Shown one piece after another: positions 8,591 through 18,353 of a DNA stretch of 64,000 nt. A program made the translations under genes and the position numbers. Each line of letters starts with the position of its first letter. The stretch's first letter is position 1. Source of the DNA: Xenococcus sp. MO_188.B8. Lineage in GTDB: Bacteria > Cyanobacteriota > Cyanobacteriia > Cyanobacteriales > Xenococcaceae. The stretch is taken from contig JASJDR010000019.1 of assembly GCA_030065615.1 (NCBI GenBank), positions 1-64,000 on the forward strand, written 5' to 3'. Under the pieces are notes generated by a model. That model saw nothing but the letters and a program-made list of their open reading frames with translations, searched no databases and was not told the origin of the DNA.

Positions 8591-8905
8591 TTTAAGGATA
8601 TCCCATCAGATAGATAAACAACTTAAACTTTTAGAAAGGAATTGAAACTTTAAATATCTATTAACGGTTTTTTGACAATTCACCTGTAATCTGAGTATGA
8701 TATCCAACATCAGTAAAACTACTTAGTCATTTACTAGGATAAACACAGATTTTGATAAATATATCCGTTTATAAAGCTCTGTTGTTAGAGATCTGCATAA
8801 GTCTCATTATGATTTATAAAGCTCAATATAAGTATTTTTATATATTAGTGCAATTACACAATATGTGAATTACTTGTTTCCCGTAGTAATCACAAGATCA
8901 TCATT
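8591..8905. other. Leader region of the polysaccharide locus
   Basis: No gene is seen. The stretch carries the likely promoter at 8672-8701, about 205 bp before the first polysaccharide gene, and two copies of TTATAAAGCTC near 8771 and 8816. The long AT-rich leader leaves room for regulation, but I see no defined riboswitch. Confidence 0.45.
8672..8701 (+). promoter_or_regulatory. Sigma70-type promoter TTGACA-18-TATGAT
   Basis: A perfect -35 hexamer (8672-8677) and a -10 TATGAT (8696-8701) are 18 bp apart, pointing into the polysaccharide locus. This is the best match to a housekeeping promoter upstream of the gene at 8906. Not tested experimentally. Confidence 0.55.
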
Positions 8906-10369
8906 ATGTTTGTGTTTAAACAAAATTACTATGACAATAAAAAGGAAAATATTTCAGTAGAGCGTGAAGAGCGGGATCTTCGTTTGCCTCAGAAAATGGC
9001 AATCGACATTCGCAATATTATTAGAGTTTTAGTACTAATTACGTCTGATATATTAGCGCTCACATTAGGATACTATCTGGCTAACATTGCTTATGTACAG
9101 AGTTTTTTATTCTCTAGTGAGCAGATAGGTTCAGAAACTAACTTATCTTTGGCATCTGTTTTAATTCTCACCATATCTTTGTTATCCGTTAGCCAAGCTT
9201 ACAGGCGAGGAGCCAAAAGCAGAAACTTCACCATTTTATCAAGAGCAATTACCCTGACATATTTAGCTCTGATGCCCATAGCTTGGGAACTCTATGGTGA
9301 AAACTGCTTTCTTCAGATATTTGTGGTTTGGTTGATAACTTTAGTGTTGATTAATGGCTGTCGTTTTGTGATTTTCCAGACTTTATTGTATTTGCGCCAA
9401 AGGTATGAGCCTTGGAAAATTAAGGTGATGCTAATTGGAGAACGAGAAGATCTCGAAAAATGCCTGTCTGTATTAGAAAATAGCCAGCAATTTCAAATAG
9501 GCGCTCAGCTAGATTTATCAAGATTTGGCGACTACGATCAATTAATAGCGGCTTTTGATAGACTCGATCTCCAACAAATAGACGAGATTTTGATTTGCTC
9601 TTGGACAAAAATCAAAGAATCCAAAAAGTTTTGGTGGAAACTACGCTGTAGTGGCATTTATTGGCGAATCCTTGATTTAGACAAGCCAAGCAACCTAGAA
9701 AATTTAGAAATTTCTCAATTTGAAGGCATTACAACCTTGAGAATCAGCGATCCACCAATTGCGGGAATTAATTTTTTAAGCAAACGTATTTTCGATGTTA
9801 TAGCCTCGTTTATTTTGTTACTTGTTCTCAGTTATCCCATGGTGATAATTGCTTTATTAATTAAGCTCGATTCACCAGGGCCTATTTTTTACAAGCAAAC
9901 TCGCGTTGGCTTAAAGGGCAAACACTTCAAAGTTTGGAAATTCCGTACTATGGTACAAAATGCCAGCCAACTGCAACAGCAACTAGAAGCCAAAAACGAA
10001 GTTGGTGGCGGAGTACTCTTTAAAATTAAAGACGATCCTCGCATTACTAAAGTCGGTAAGTATCTTCGTAAATATAGCCTCGACGAACTTCCTCAGTTAT
10101 TTAATGTTGTATGGGGACAAATGAGTTTGGTGGGTCCTCGTCCATTACCAGTGCGAGATGTTAAGAGATTTTCTCGCCAACACTATTTTCGTCATGAAGT
10201 CATACCAGGAATTACCGGTCTATGGCAAGTTAGTGGTCGTTCGAATACAGATTCGGAACATGTCTTTAACTTAGATTTTGAATATATTCAAAATTGGTCT
10301 TTAGCTTTAGATTTTAAAATATTATTAAAAACTATCAAAGTAGTATTTAACCATAACGGTGCCTACTAA
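8906..10369 (+). CDS. Polyprenyl-phosphate sugar-1-phosphate transferase (initiating enzyme)
   Basis: The 487-residue protein has N-terminal membrane segments (about residues 35-165), a central soluble region and a C-terminal bacterial sugar transferase domain from about residue 291. Visible motifs are the membrane entry hairpin KRIFDVIASFILLLVLS, LDSPGPIFYKQTRVGLKGK, KVWKFRTM, KYSLDELPQLFNV, SLVGPRPLP and PGITGLWQVSGRS. Such enzymes (WbaP/WcaJ type) transfer hexose-1-phosphate from a nucleotide sugar to undecaprenyl phosphate and start repeat-unit assembly at the inner membrane. It is the first gene of the locus, 34 bp upstream of the Wzc-like gene. The sugar is not predictable. Confidence 0.92.
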   Translation: MFVFKQNYYDNKKENISVEREERDLRLPQKMAIDIRNIIRVLVLITSDILALTLGYYLANIAYVQSFLFSSEQIGSETNLSLASVLILTISLLSVSQAYRRGAKSRNFTILSRAITLTYLALMPIAWELYGENCFLQIFVVWLITLVLINGCRFVIFQTLLYLRQRYEPWKIKVMLIGEREDLEKCLSVLENSQQFQIGAQLDLSRFGDYDQLIAAFDRLDLQQIDEILICSWTKIKESKKFWWKLRCSGIYWRILDLDKPSNLENLEISQFEGITTLRISDPPIAGINFLSKRIFDVIASFILLLVLSYPMVIIALLIKLDSPGPIFYKQTRVGLKGKHFKVWKFRTMVQNASQLQQQLEAKNEVGGGVLFKIKDDPRITKVGKYLRKYSLDELPQLFNVVWGQMSLVGPRPLPVRDVKRFSRQHYFRHEVIPGITGLWQVSGRSNTDSEHVFNLDFEYIQNWSLALDFKILLKTIKVVFNHNGAY

Positions 10370-10403
10370 AACAAACTAATTTAACTATCAGTATAAAATT
10401 TTT

Positions 10404-12677
10404 ATGGACTCTAACATTTATTTAGATGAGTATATAGACTTCCAGAAATACTGGCTAGTTTTGAAGCGACGCTGGAGACCAGCAACAGCAACTTTTATTG
10501 GTATAGTTGCCATTGGGCTTATCAAATCCTTATCTACGCCAAATATTTATGAAGCCGAAGCCGAAATTCTAATTAAAGCAGATCGAAGCTCTAAACTTAC
10601 AGGCATAGCAAATGTTTCGGGAGAAATCGAAGGTTTAGCTAAAAAAAGTGACCCTCTAACTACGGAAGCAGAAATTCTCAAATCTCGTCCCATTGTGGAA
10701 CAACTTATAGAAGAATTAGATTTGAGAAATGATGCAGGCGAACTATTGAGACATAAAGCTATAGATCTTAAGGTTAAGCCTATTACTGGCACAGATTTAT
10801 TAAAAATAAGCTTTACCAACAAAGATCCAGAATTGGCAGCATTGGTTGTTAATGAGGCAATTGAAGTATATATCCAAGACCATAAGTCAAACAACATTGC
10901 TGAAGCCGCCGCCGCCACGAAATTTATTAGTGAGCAGTTACCCCAAATAGAGGCCCATGTTAGAAAAGCAGAAGCAAATCTACGTCGTTTTAAAAATCAA
11001 AATCAGATTGCTAATTTAGGAGAAGAAACTACAGCTAATATTGATTCGCTCTCTAATATTACCAATCAGATCGATCAAGTAGCCGCAGAATTAAAAGACA
11101 TTAACGCTCGCTACGATAGGCTGCGGGTTCAACTAGATATGAGTTGGCAAGAAGCTTCAGCTGTTAGATCTCTAAGTGAATCTTTAGCCGTACAAAGATC
11201 TTTAGAACAGCTCCAAACCGTGAAAGTAGAACTGGCACAAAAGAGCAATGTGTTATCAGATTTAGCTCCTCAAATTATTGCTCTGAAAGAACAAGAAGCA
11301 GATTTGACTGCTCTATTAGATAGGCAAATAGCTCAAACTTTGGGCAAAGAACAGCAAAATTTAATCAAAAAAGTCGATTTATTAAGTCTGGGGGCAATTA
11401 AGGATTCTCGAATCTCAGAATTTGCTAATTTAGGGTTACAAAAAGAAGGATTAGAACAAAAACTCGTAAATCTTAAAAAGACCTATAGTTCTTACCAGCA
11501 AAAGTCTGGCAATTTACCAGGTTTGCAGGAGCAACAAAGGGAACTCGAACGTCGCGTTGAAGCTGCTCAATCTACTTATCAAACTCTTCTCGGTAAATTA
11601 CAGGAAACTCAAATTGCCAAACAACAGAATATTGGTAATGTCCGCGTGGTTGCTAGCGCAATAGTTCCAGAACAACCAATTGGACCGAGTAAAAAAATGA
11701 TTGTAGGTGGAGCTGGGGTCGTAGGCGCTTTACTAGGTATAGCAGTTGCTTTCTTGGTAGATATAAGAGATAGGACGATTAAAAATACTCAAGAAATAGA
11801 GGAAATGCTCACTTATCCCTTACAGGGAATTGTTCCTGAGCACCCCGCTCATCAGGAAATTACGACTAGAGAACAGCTATTGTTACCAGATAGCTCGACG
11901 ATTAACTCACCACAGTTGGCAGCTACCAAAATCCCATCATTATCTATCAGGGAAATTTACCACAATATGCAAGTTAATCTACAAATGTTTGATAAGGAAG
12001 CAGCACATAAAGTTATTGTGGTTACTAGTGCAGTAGCGGGAGAAGGCAAATCCTCTGTTTCAGCTAATTTAGCCATAGCTAAAGCTCAATCTGGGCAAAA
12101 AGTTTTGCTGGTGGATGGAGATTTACGCCGCCCTAGTCAACACAAGTTATGGAATGTTCCGAATGAAGAAGGATTAACTAATGTACTCAACCGAGAAGCT
12201 CCATGGTACGACATCTTGTATCACAGCATGCCCAATCTAGATCTAATGACTTCAGGGACAATACCAAAACATCCAGTTACTTTACTAGATTCTCAGACAA
12301 TGGAGGAATTTATTGCCAGCGTAGCTATTTACTACGATTACGTCATCTTTGATACGCCTCCTTTAGTTGGTTTAGCTGATACTAAGATTTTAGGTAAGTT
12401 AGTCGATGGCTTGCTATTGGTGGTGCGTCCTGGGGTAGCTAATTATGCTAGCGTTACTGCTGCCCAAAAAATATTAGCAGTTTCAGATATTAATCCATTG
12501 GGAGTAGTGGCTAATGGAGTTGACTTTGACCAAGAACCCTATAGTTGTGGAGATTATTATCTAGATGAAAAGTATGCGAAAGTTGCTCAAGAAAAAGCAA
12601 TAGATAAAAATCTTTTTGCCACAGATGTTCCTTTGACTTTAGAGGCAATTTTAGATCCTGAAAATTCATCCGATTAA
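10404..12677 (+). CDS. Wzc-like polysaccharide co-polymerase with tyrosine-kinase domain
   Basis: The 757-residue protein has an N-terminal Wzz domain (first TM near residues 29-47), a long periplasmic coiled-coil region, a second TM near 430-450 and a BY-kinase/ParA-like ATPase domain. Walker A (SAVAGEGKSS) is near residue 543-552, Walker A' (VLLVDGDLRRPSQH) near 567-580 and Walker B (YVIFDTPPL) near 648-656. These proteins set chain length and couple polymerisation to export. The C-terminal tyrosines are few (YSCGDYYLDEKY, about 712-723) and are followed by about 30 residues without tyrosine, unlike the dense Y tail of classic Wzc. A fused kinase and co-polymerase is typical of Gram-negative bacteria. 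Confidence 0.92.
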   Translation: MDSNIYLDEYIDFQKYWLVLKRRWRPATATFIGIVAIGLIKSLSTPNIYEAEAEILIKADRSSKLTGIANVSGEIEGLAKKSDPLTTEAEILKSRPIVEQLIEELDLRNDAGELLRHKAIDLKVKPITGTDLLKISFTNKDPELAALVVNEAIEVYIQDHKSNNIAEAAAATKFISEQLPQIEAHVRKAEANLRRFKNQNQIANLGEETTANIDSLSNITNQIDQVAAELKDINARYDRLRVQLDMSWQEASAVRSLSESLAVQRSLEQLQTVKVELAQKSNVLSDLAPQIIALKEQEADLTALLDRQIAQTLGKEQQNLIKKVDLLSLGAIKDSRISEFANLGLQKEGLEQKLVNLKKTYSSYQQKSGNLPGLQEQQRELERRVEAAQSTYQTLLGKLQETQIAKQQNIGNVRVVASAIVPEQPIGPSKKMIVGGAGVVGALLGIAVAFLVDIRDRTIKNTQEIEEMLTYPLQGIVPEHPAHQEITTREQLLLPDSSTINSPQLAATKIPSLSIREIYHNMQVNLQMFDKEAAHKVIVVTSAVAGEGKSSVSANLAIAKAQSGQKVLLVDGDLRRPSQHKLWNVPNEEGLTNVLNREAPWYDILYHSMPNLDLMTSGTIPKHPVTLLDSQTMEEFIASVAIYYDYVIFDTPPLVGLADTKILGKLVDGLLLVVRPGVANYASVTAAQKILAVSDINPLGVVANGVDFDQEPYSCGDYYLDEKYAKVAQEKAIDKNLFATDVPLTLEAILDPENSSD

Positions 12678-12704
12678 TTATTAAAATTATATGATTATAT
12701 TTTT

Positions 12705-13583
12705 ATGAATATAACTAAAAAACGTAAAGTAATAAGTAAAAATATTCGAACGATATATACCCCAGAAAGCCAGCTACGCCATCCTAAGCAATTATTAGCA
12801 TTAATGTGGCGAGATTTACTGGCATCTAGGGAATTAGCTTGGCGACTTTTGCTGAGAGATATTAGTGCTAAATACCGTCAATCTTTATTAGGTATTTTTT
12901 GGGCAATAATACCTCCCATAGTTACAGCAGCAGGTTTTACTTTAGCCAAGAATGGAGGAGTAATTAATTTAGGTAGTACCGAATTGCCTTATCCAGCCTA
13001 CGTAATGTTTAGTATGACGCTGTGGCAAACTTTTGTCGAAGCATTGCAAGGACCAGTACAAGCAGTAACTCAAGCTAAAGCCATGCTTGCGAGAATAAAC
13101 TTTCCTCGCGAAGCATTGATTATTGCCAAGTTAGGGGAAGTATTTTTTAACTTTGGCATCAAGCTAGTGTTAATCATTGGGCTATTTCTTTGGTTCAAAA
13201 TGCCCGTAACTTGGAGCGTAATCTTAGCTCCAGTGGCTTTAATTCATCTAGTGATACTAGGAATATTTTTTGGTCTACTCATCGCACCTTTGGGCGCTTT
13301 ATACCAAGATTTTGCCATGGGGCTGACTTTAGCTGTTAGCTTTTGGTTGTTTTTGACCCCAGTTGTTTATCCAGTACCCAGTGAAGGTTTATTTGGCACG
13401 ATTGTCAAGCTTAATCCTGTTACTCCTTTGTTAGTTACTACTAGGGAGTTAGCTACCACTGGTTTAGTTTCTAATCCTCAAGGATTTTGGTTAGCAAGTA
13501 TTTTTGCCTTGCTTGGTTTGTTTTTGACTTGGATTTTTTATCGAGTAGCAATGCCCTATGTAGTAGAGAGGATTAGTTCATAA
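12705..13583 (+). CDS. ABC-2 type polysaccharide export permease (Wzm/KpsM-like)
   Basis: The 292-residue integral membrane protein has about six hydrophobic segments and the ABC-2 permease pattern LLLRDISAKYRQSLLGIFWAI near the first membrane segment, and FFGLLIAPLGALYQDFAMGL in the middle. It would form the inner-membrane channel for a lipid-linked polysaccharide. Its stop (13581-13583) abuts the ATG of the ATPase gene with no gap, so the two are surely cotranslated. This pairing marks an ABC-transporter-dependent route, in contrast to the Wzc and Wzy-like proteins also encoded here. Confidence 0.93.
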   Translation: MNITKKRKVISKNIRTIYTPESQLRHPKQLLALMWRDLLASRELAWRLLLRDISAKYRQSLLGIFWAIIPPIVTAAGFTLAKNGGVINLGSTELPYPAYVMFSMTLWQTFVEALQGPVQAVTQAKAMLARINFPREALIIAKLGEVFFNFGIKLVLIIGLFLWFKMPVTWSVILAPVALIHLVILGIFFGLLIAPLGALYQDFAMGLTLAVSFWLFLTPVVYPVPSEGLFGTIVKLNPVTPLLVTTRELATTGLVSNPQGFWLASIFALLGLFLTWIFYRVAMPYVVERISS

Positions 13584-14906
13584 ATGATTATTGATGCCAA
13601 CAAAAAAATTGATAATGCTCGACGGCAAAATAATAATCACGTCAACGATAGTGAAGTTGTGCTTTCTGTCAAAGGAGTTTCTAAAAAATTTTGTCGGAAT
13701 TTAAAACGTTCTTTGTTTTATGGAGTACAAGACATTGCTAGTGATTTAACCGGGTTGCGAACTAAAAGCGATCGCCTGCGACCAGAAGAGTTCTGGGCTT
13801 TAGATAATGTCAGTTTCCAACTGCGAAGAGGAGAAGCACTGGGCTTAGTTGGCAAAAATGGTAGTGGTAAATCAACTCTGCTGCGAATTATTGCTGGTTT
13901 AATCAAGCCCGATCTTGGCACTGTAGAAATAAAAGGTAGAGTTGCCCCCCTGATTGCTCTTGGCGCAGGTTTTAATCCCATCCTGACAGGAAGGGAAAAT
14001 ATCTATGCCAATATGGCGATTTTGGGTTTGTCTAAAAAGGAAATTGACGAGCGGTTTGATGATGTAGTTGAGTTTGCCGAAGTTGGGGAGGCTATTGATT
14101 CGCCAGTACAAACCTATAGTTCTGGAATGCGAGCGAGGTTGGGGTTTGCCAGTGCGATTTATACAGAGCCAGATATTCTTTTAATTGATGAAGTTCTTGC
14201 TGTGGGGGATATCAAGTTTAAAGCTAAGTGCTTGGGCAGATTGCAGGAATTACGTCGGAAAAAAACTACATTTATCTTAGTGAGTCATCAACCTCAAGCA
14301 ATACTAAATGTTTGCCAGGATGCAATTTACTTGTTGAAAGGTCAACTAATAGACTCTGGCGATGCTTATTCAATTATGAATCGATATGAAACTGATTTGT
14401 TTTTGCAAGATGGCAAGAAAGAGTCAGGTCTATTGCTTCGACCAGAAAAACCCCCAAGTGAAAGTTTAGGGTTTGATATTGTATCTCTGTGTTTTAGAGA
14501 TATACAAGGAAATATCATTAAAATACCTAAAAGTGGTGAACCAACAATTTTTTGCATTGGGTATAAGGTTCATGAAGGCTTCCTAATGGATAAAATTCAT
14601 CTTAGTATTCTAATTAAAGAGTTATGTGGTGAAGGTAATAATGTCCTGCGCTTATGTAATTACGATGATGGCATAGGATTAGAGGTATTCCCTGGAAAGC
14701 ATGAGATACAGGTTCGGTTACCTTATCTTGGTCTAAAAGCTGGTTCGTATTTCATGGCGATTTATGCCAAGAAAGATTCTTTTATATTGCTTGATGTTAT
14801 TGAGTCATTTAAGTTCACTGTAGAAACAAAAGAATGTATGATTCGATGTTTATACTATCAGCCACGAGAGTGGAAATCCGTAAGTGAAGATTCTCAAATC
14901 AACTAG
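13584..14906 (+). CDS. Polysaccharide ABC exporter ATP-binding protein with Wzt-like C-terminal domain
   Basis: The 440-residue protein has an ATPase domain with Walker A (GKNGSGKST, about residues 90-98), signature YSSGMRARLGFA (about 176-187), Walker B ILLIDEVLAVGD (about 197-208) and the H-loop FILVSHQP. Residues from about 280 to 430 form an extra beta-rich domain as in Wzt, which in characterised systems binds the modified end of the finished O-polysaccharide chain. Together with the abutting permease it would export a capped polymer. The C-terminal domain suggests a chain-end modification; the methyltransferase at 25691 is a candidate source, which is inference. Confidence 0.92.
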   Translation: MIIDANKKIDNARRQNNNHVNDSEVVLSVKGVSKKFCRNLKRSLFYGVQDIASDLTGLRTKSDRLRPEEFWALDNVSFQLRRGEALGLVGKNGSGKSTLLRIIAGLIKPDLGTVEIKGRVAPLIALGAGFNPILTGRENIYANMAILGLSKKEIDERFDDVVEFAEVGEAIDSPVQTYSSGMRARLGFASAIYTEPDILLIDEVLAVGDIKFKAKCLGRLQELRRKKTTFILVSHQPQAILNVCQDAIYLLKGQLIDSGDAYSIMNRYETDLFLQDGKKESGLLLRPEKPPSESLGFDIVSLCFRDIQGNIIKIPKSGEPTIFCIGYKVHEGFLMDKIHLSILIKELCGEGNNVLRLCNYDDGIGLEVFPGKHEIQVRLPYLGLKAGSYFMAIYAKKDSFILLDVIESFKFTVETKECMIRCLYYQPREWKSVSEDSQIN

Positions 14907-15043
14907 TCTTCTCTAATAAAAATATATGTAAAGAAACAACTAAACAAACAAACTAACTAATGGGACTTTTAGAAAACTTTGCTAACCATAAATTTTAATG
15001 AAACCCCATTTAAATCTAGTAGTGAATTCACAAATAAAGTATT

Positions 15044-16195
15044 ATGATTGCACTTTATAACGGTTATGCTTTTACCAGTAATTTTGGAGACCTGCTTCTA
15101 CTAAAAATTTTTGAGAACTGGATTAAATCAGATGCCAGCTCTGATATTGTGTATCCATTGGTACCAAAGTCTAAGTTGAGTCAATTTCGAAATTATTTTA
15201 CAAATGCCCACACGGATCTAAGTAACTTCAAGTCTTGGAAAGCTCTTATCTATTCAGGAGGTGGGGCATTTGGGGAACCAGAACGAATGCGAGGCAAAAC
15301 ATTTAGAGGGGACTGGAACAAGAAATTCTTCCGTAGAAATGCATTTCCTGCTGAGTGGTGCATATGGAATAAGATTCCTTATGCAATAGTAGGAGTAGAA
15401 GCTGGTCCGCTGTCAAATATTTTTGTGAAGCATGAAGTAAAACGCATGTTTGCCCGTGCTTCAGTACTTTCGGTGCGTAATTTAGAGTCAGAGCAATTTA
15501 TTCGCAATACATTAGGCATTGGTTCCAATGTAACTATTGCTCCCGATCCGGCCTTAACTCTAACTAAGGCTGATATTCCCGAGCAAGCGCTGGAGAACGT
15601 GGGCCGACTCCTAGAACCCTATAGAGAAAAAATCCTATTGGGAATCCATGCGCCACAACGTTTTCTAAGTGAAACTTCTCAAGCACAATCATTAAGAGCT
15701 GGTTTGCTCTCCTGCCTTACTAGTGAATCAGATATTGTACCAGTTGTTTTCTCAGATACAGGAAATAGCGATCGCTCAGCAGAATGCTGTGATCGCTTAG
15801 CAAGTTTGATTCAACATGCTACAGGACAAAAATGCTTGTCAATCCCTTTTCAGGGTATCTGGGAGACGGTCGCATTGATTTCCAACCTATCAGCAGTTTT
15901 GACAACAAAGCTGCATGTAGGTATGGTCGGTTATGCACTAGGAGTTTACTGTGAGTCATTCGGGACCCATCAAAAAACCCCCCGCTTTTACAGTCAAATT
16001 GGACGTTCTTCTCAATGCACCATGCTCAAAGATTTGGAAAAAAATACGGTTGAGGAAAAAGTCGAACGAGCCATACAACATGCTCGTAGTAAAGCTTCAA
16101 TTATGGATAAAAATTGGCAAATAATAAAGAATGATGCCCTTTTACATCGAAAACGAGTTCTCTCATTTCTTGATTTAACAGCAACAATACAATAA
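15044..16195 (+). CDS. Polysaccharide pyruvyl transferase family protein
   Basis: The 383-residue cytosolic protein begins MIALYNGYAFTSNFGDLLLLKIF, the NxGD pattern of the PS_pyruv_trans family, followed by ALIYSGGGAFGEP and, near the C-terminus, LTTKLHVGMVGYALG, which matches the conserved TxRLHG-type motif of the GT-B-like fold. Family members add pyruvate ketals to hexoses from phosphoenolpyruvate; some members have other roles. Pyruvylation would add negative charge to the polymer, in line with the sulfotransferases in the locus. It lies 137 bp after the exporter ATPase gene. Confidence 0.82.
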   Translation: MIALYNGYAFTSNFGDLLLLKIFENWIKSDASSDIVYPLVPKSKLSQFRNYFTNAHTDLSNFKSWKALIYSGGGAFGEPERMRGKTFRGDWNKKFFRRNAFPAEWCIWNKIPYAIVGVEAGPLSNIFVKHEVKRMFARASVLSVRNLESEQFIRNTLGIGSNVTIAPDPALTLTKADIPEQALENVGRLLEPYREKILLGIHAPQRFLSETSQAQSLRAGLLSCLTSESDIVPVVFSDTGNSDRSAECCDRLASLIQHATGQKCLSIPFQGIWETVALISNLSAVLTTKLHVGMVGYALGVYCESFGTHQKTPRFYSQIGRSSQCTMLKDLEKNTVEEKVERAIQHARSKASIMDKNWQIIKNDALLHRKRVLSFLDLTATIQ

Positions 16196-16219
16196 GCTAA
16201 AAGAGCTTTATTTAATCTA

Positions 16220-17206
16220 ATGATAATTAAATCCCAACTCTCAGACACCCAAATTCCTGATGTATCGGTTATTATTCCTACCTATAACCGAATATCAATG
16301 CTAGAAGAAGCACTAGCAAGTGTGTTCTCTCAAGATATTGATGGCATTGTTGAAATCATTGTCATAGATGATAATTCTTCAGATGGGACTTCAGAAATCG
16401 TAAGCGAGAAGTACCCAAACATTAGACTGATTAGCCTCAAACAAAACGTAGGAGCATGTGTCGCTCGAAATCTTGCCCTTAATGAGGCAAGGGGTAATTA
16501 TATTGCTTTCCTCGACTCCGATGATCTTTGGGAAACTAACTATCTTAAAACTCAGCTTGCTGCTTTAGAAGGTAATGAAAGGTGCCTCTGCATCAGTGCC
16601 TTAGTGGTTTGGAACACGGTGAAAGATCAGAGAAAAACTTATCTTCAAAAACCCAACTTGAAGAGGTTCACTTCGCCTTTCCACCAATTGCTGACTGCTG
16701 GGAGTTTTATTTCTACTCCTTCATCTATTGTTTTTCCTAGACAAGTATTTAGCGAGGTTGGTCTGTTTGACGAAACCTATAGGTTGAGTGGAGATAACGA
16801 CCTTTATATCCGTTGTCTACTAGCTGGTTATAGTCTAATTTTTACTGAACTACCTACTGCAATTTGTCGTAGGCATAATCAAGGTCAGATGACTGATATC
16901 AAAAACATTGAGATGAGAAGGAAAATTAGATTGGCAAGAGCAGATAAGTTTTATTGCTTAGTCGAGAACTGTGTCGATATAGTACCGATTGAACAGATAT
17001 ATGCTGAAATTAACAAATATTTTGCAAGTACATACTTCAGGAATAAATATTTAGGAAAATGGTTATCTTTATCCATCAAATCAGCTAGACATGTCAATCT
17101 ATTCTATGCTTTATCAAACATAATTTATGACATCAGAGGACAACTAAGAATTGGAACAAAACTTAGAATAATATTTTATTATCTCAAAAAAGCTGTAGCT
17201 ATATAA
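16220..17206 (+). CDS. Family 2 glycosyltransferase
   Basis: The 328-residue protein has a GT-A fold N-terminus: DVSVIIPTYNRISMLEEALAS, IIVIDDNSSDGTSEI, ARNLALNEARGNYIAFLDSDD (DSD near residue 98-100 for metal and nucleotide-sugar binding) and FDETYRLSGDNDLYIRCLLAG. No membrane span is evident except weakly hydrophobic C-terminal parts. It would add a sugar from an NDP-sugar to the growing repeat unit on the cytosolic face. It starts 25 bp after the pyruvyl transferase gene. Donor and linkage are unknown. Confidence 0.9.
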   Translation: MIIKSQLSDTQIPDVSVIIPTYNRISMLEEALASVFSQDIDGIVEIIVIDDNSSDGTSEIVSEKYPNIRLISLKQNVGACVARNLALNEARGNYIAFLDSDDLWETNYLKTQLAALEGNERCLCISALVVWNTVKDQRKTYLQKPNLKRFTSPFHQLLTAGSFISTPSSIVFPRQVFSEVGLFDETYRLSGDNDLYIRCLLAGYSLIFTELPTAICRRHNQGQMTDIKNIEMRRKIRLARADKFYCLVENCVDIVPIEQIYAEINKYFASTYFRNKYLGKWLSLSIKSARHVNLFYALSNIIYDIRGQLRIGTKLRIIFYYLKKAVAI

Positions 17207-17330
17207 CTAATAATTATTAAAATAATTAGCTATTAATTTACAAACTTAATAATAGAAAATTTCCCACTATGTATTTATTTAAAACAAGGATTAGCTATTT
17301 CATAAATAAACATCTTATTTTTTTAAACTA

Positions 17331-18275
17331 ATGAAAGTACAAGAAAAATATGTAAGAGACTGTAATACTCCCCTTGTCACAGTCATAATTCCAGTTTTTA
17401 ATGATTCAAAACGTCTTAAGCTGTGCTTGAAAGCACTACAAAATCAGACGTATCCAAAAGATGCATATGAAATTATTGTTGTTGATAATAACTCAGACGA
17501 AAATATAGAGGCTGTAGTAAGCCAATTTCCCCAGACAACCATAACTAGCGAATGTAAACCTGGTTCCTATGCAGCTAGAAATAAGGGTATATCTTTAGCA
17601 AAAAATGAAATTATTGCATTTACGGACTCAGATTGCATTCCAGCTTCTAATTGGATAGAAAAAGGTGTATTCAATCTTTTAAAAAGACCTAACTGTGGAT
17701 TAGTTGCTGGTCAAATAAAAATATTTTATGAGAATCTAGAGCAACCTACAGCAGTAGAACTATACGAAAAAGTTACAGCTTTTCCACAGAAAAAGTATGT
17801 ACAAGAATCAAATTTTGGTGTTACTGCCAATCTTTTTACATTCAAAAATGTAGTGACAACTATTGGTTTATTTGATGAATTTCTTAAGTCTAGTGGAGAT
17901 TACGAATGGGGACAAAGAGTTTATGCTAATGGATATTGTCAAATTTATGCTGAAGATACGATTGTAGAACATCCTGCGAGACATTCTTTTAAAGAATTAC
18001 ACCAAAAAATTGTTAGAGTAATGGGCGGAAAACAAGATTTGAAGGAAGCAAAAACTTGTAATTTTATATTTTTTCTTAAAAATATATTTTGGTTATTAAG
18101 ATCGACTTATAAGTTAATTTTAAACACTATTACTAACCCAAAGTTCAAAGAAGTTAAGTTTAATCTTCAAGTAATTAGAGTTGCTTTATTCGTATGTGGC
18201 ACCAAAATTTTAATAAGAACCAAACAAGAATATAGAAAATTCAAATTAACTAACCAAATCAAAGTAACGAGTTGA
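17331..18275 (+). CDS. Family 2 glycosyltransferase
   Basis: The 314-residue protein has the GT2 pattern PLVTVIIPVFNDSKRLKLCL, IIVVDNNSDENIEAVV, GSYAARNKGISLAKNEIIAF and TDSDCIPASNWIEKG, where DSD is the metal-binding DxD. The C-terminal region (about 235-300) is lysine-rich with short hydrophobic patches, suggesting membrane association. The coding sequence is more AT-rich than the transporter genes upstream. It follows the previous GT2 gene after a 124-bp AT-rich gap. Confidence 0.88.
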   Translation: MKVQEKYVRDCNTPLVTVIIPVFNDSKRLKLCLKALQNQTYPKDAYEIIVVDNNSDENIEAVVSQFPQTTITSECKPGSYAARNKGISLAKNEIIAFTDSDCIPASNWIEKGVFNLLKRPNCGLVAGQIKIFYENLEQPTAVELYEKVTAFPQKKYVQESNFGVTANLFTFKNVVTTIGLFDEFLKSSGDYEWGQRVYANGYCQIYAEDTIVEHPARHSFKELHQKIVRVMGGKQDLKEAKTCNFIFFLKNIFWLLRSTYKLILNTITNPKFKEVKFNLQVIRVALFVCGTKILIRTKQEYRKFKLTNQIKVTS

Positions 18276-18353
18276 ATCGCCAAATATTAAAGTTATAGAA
18301 ATATTGTGTTGATGTAGCGGCAATAGCTCACACCGAAATTTTTAAATCTACAT

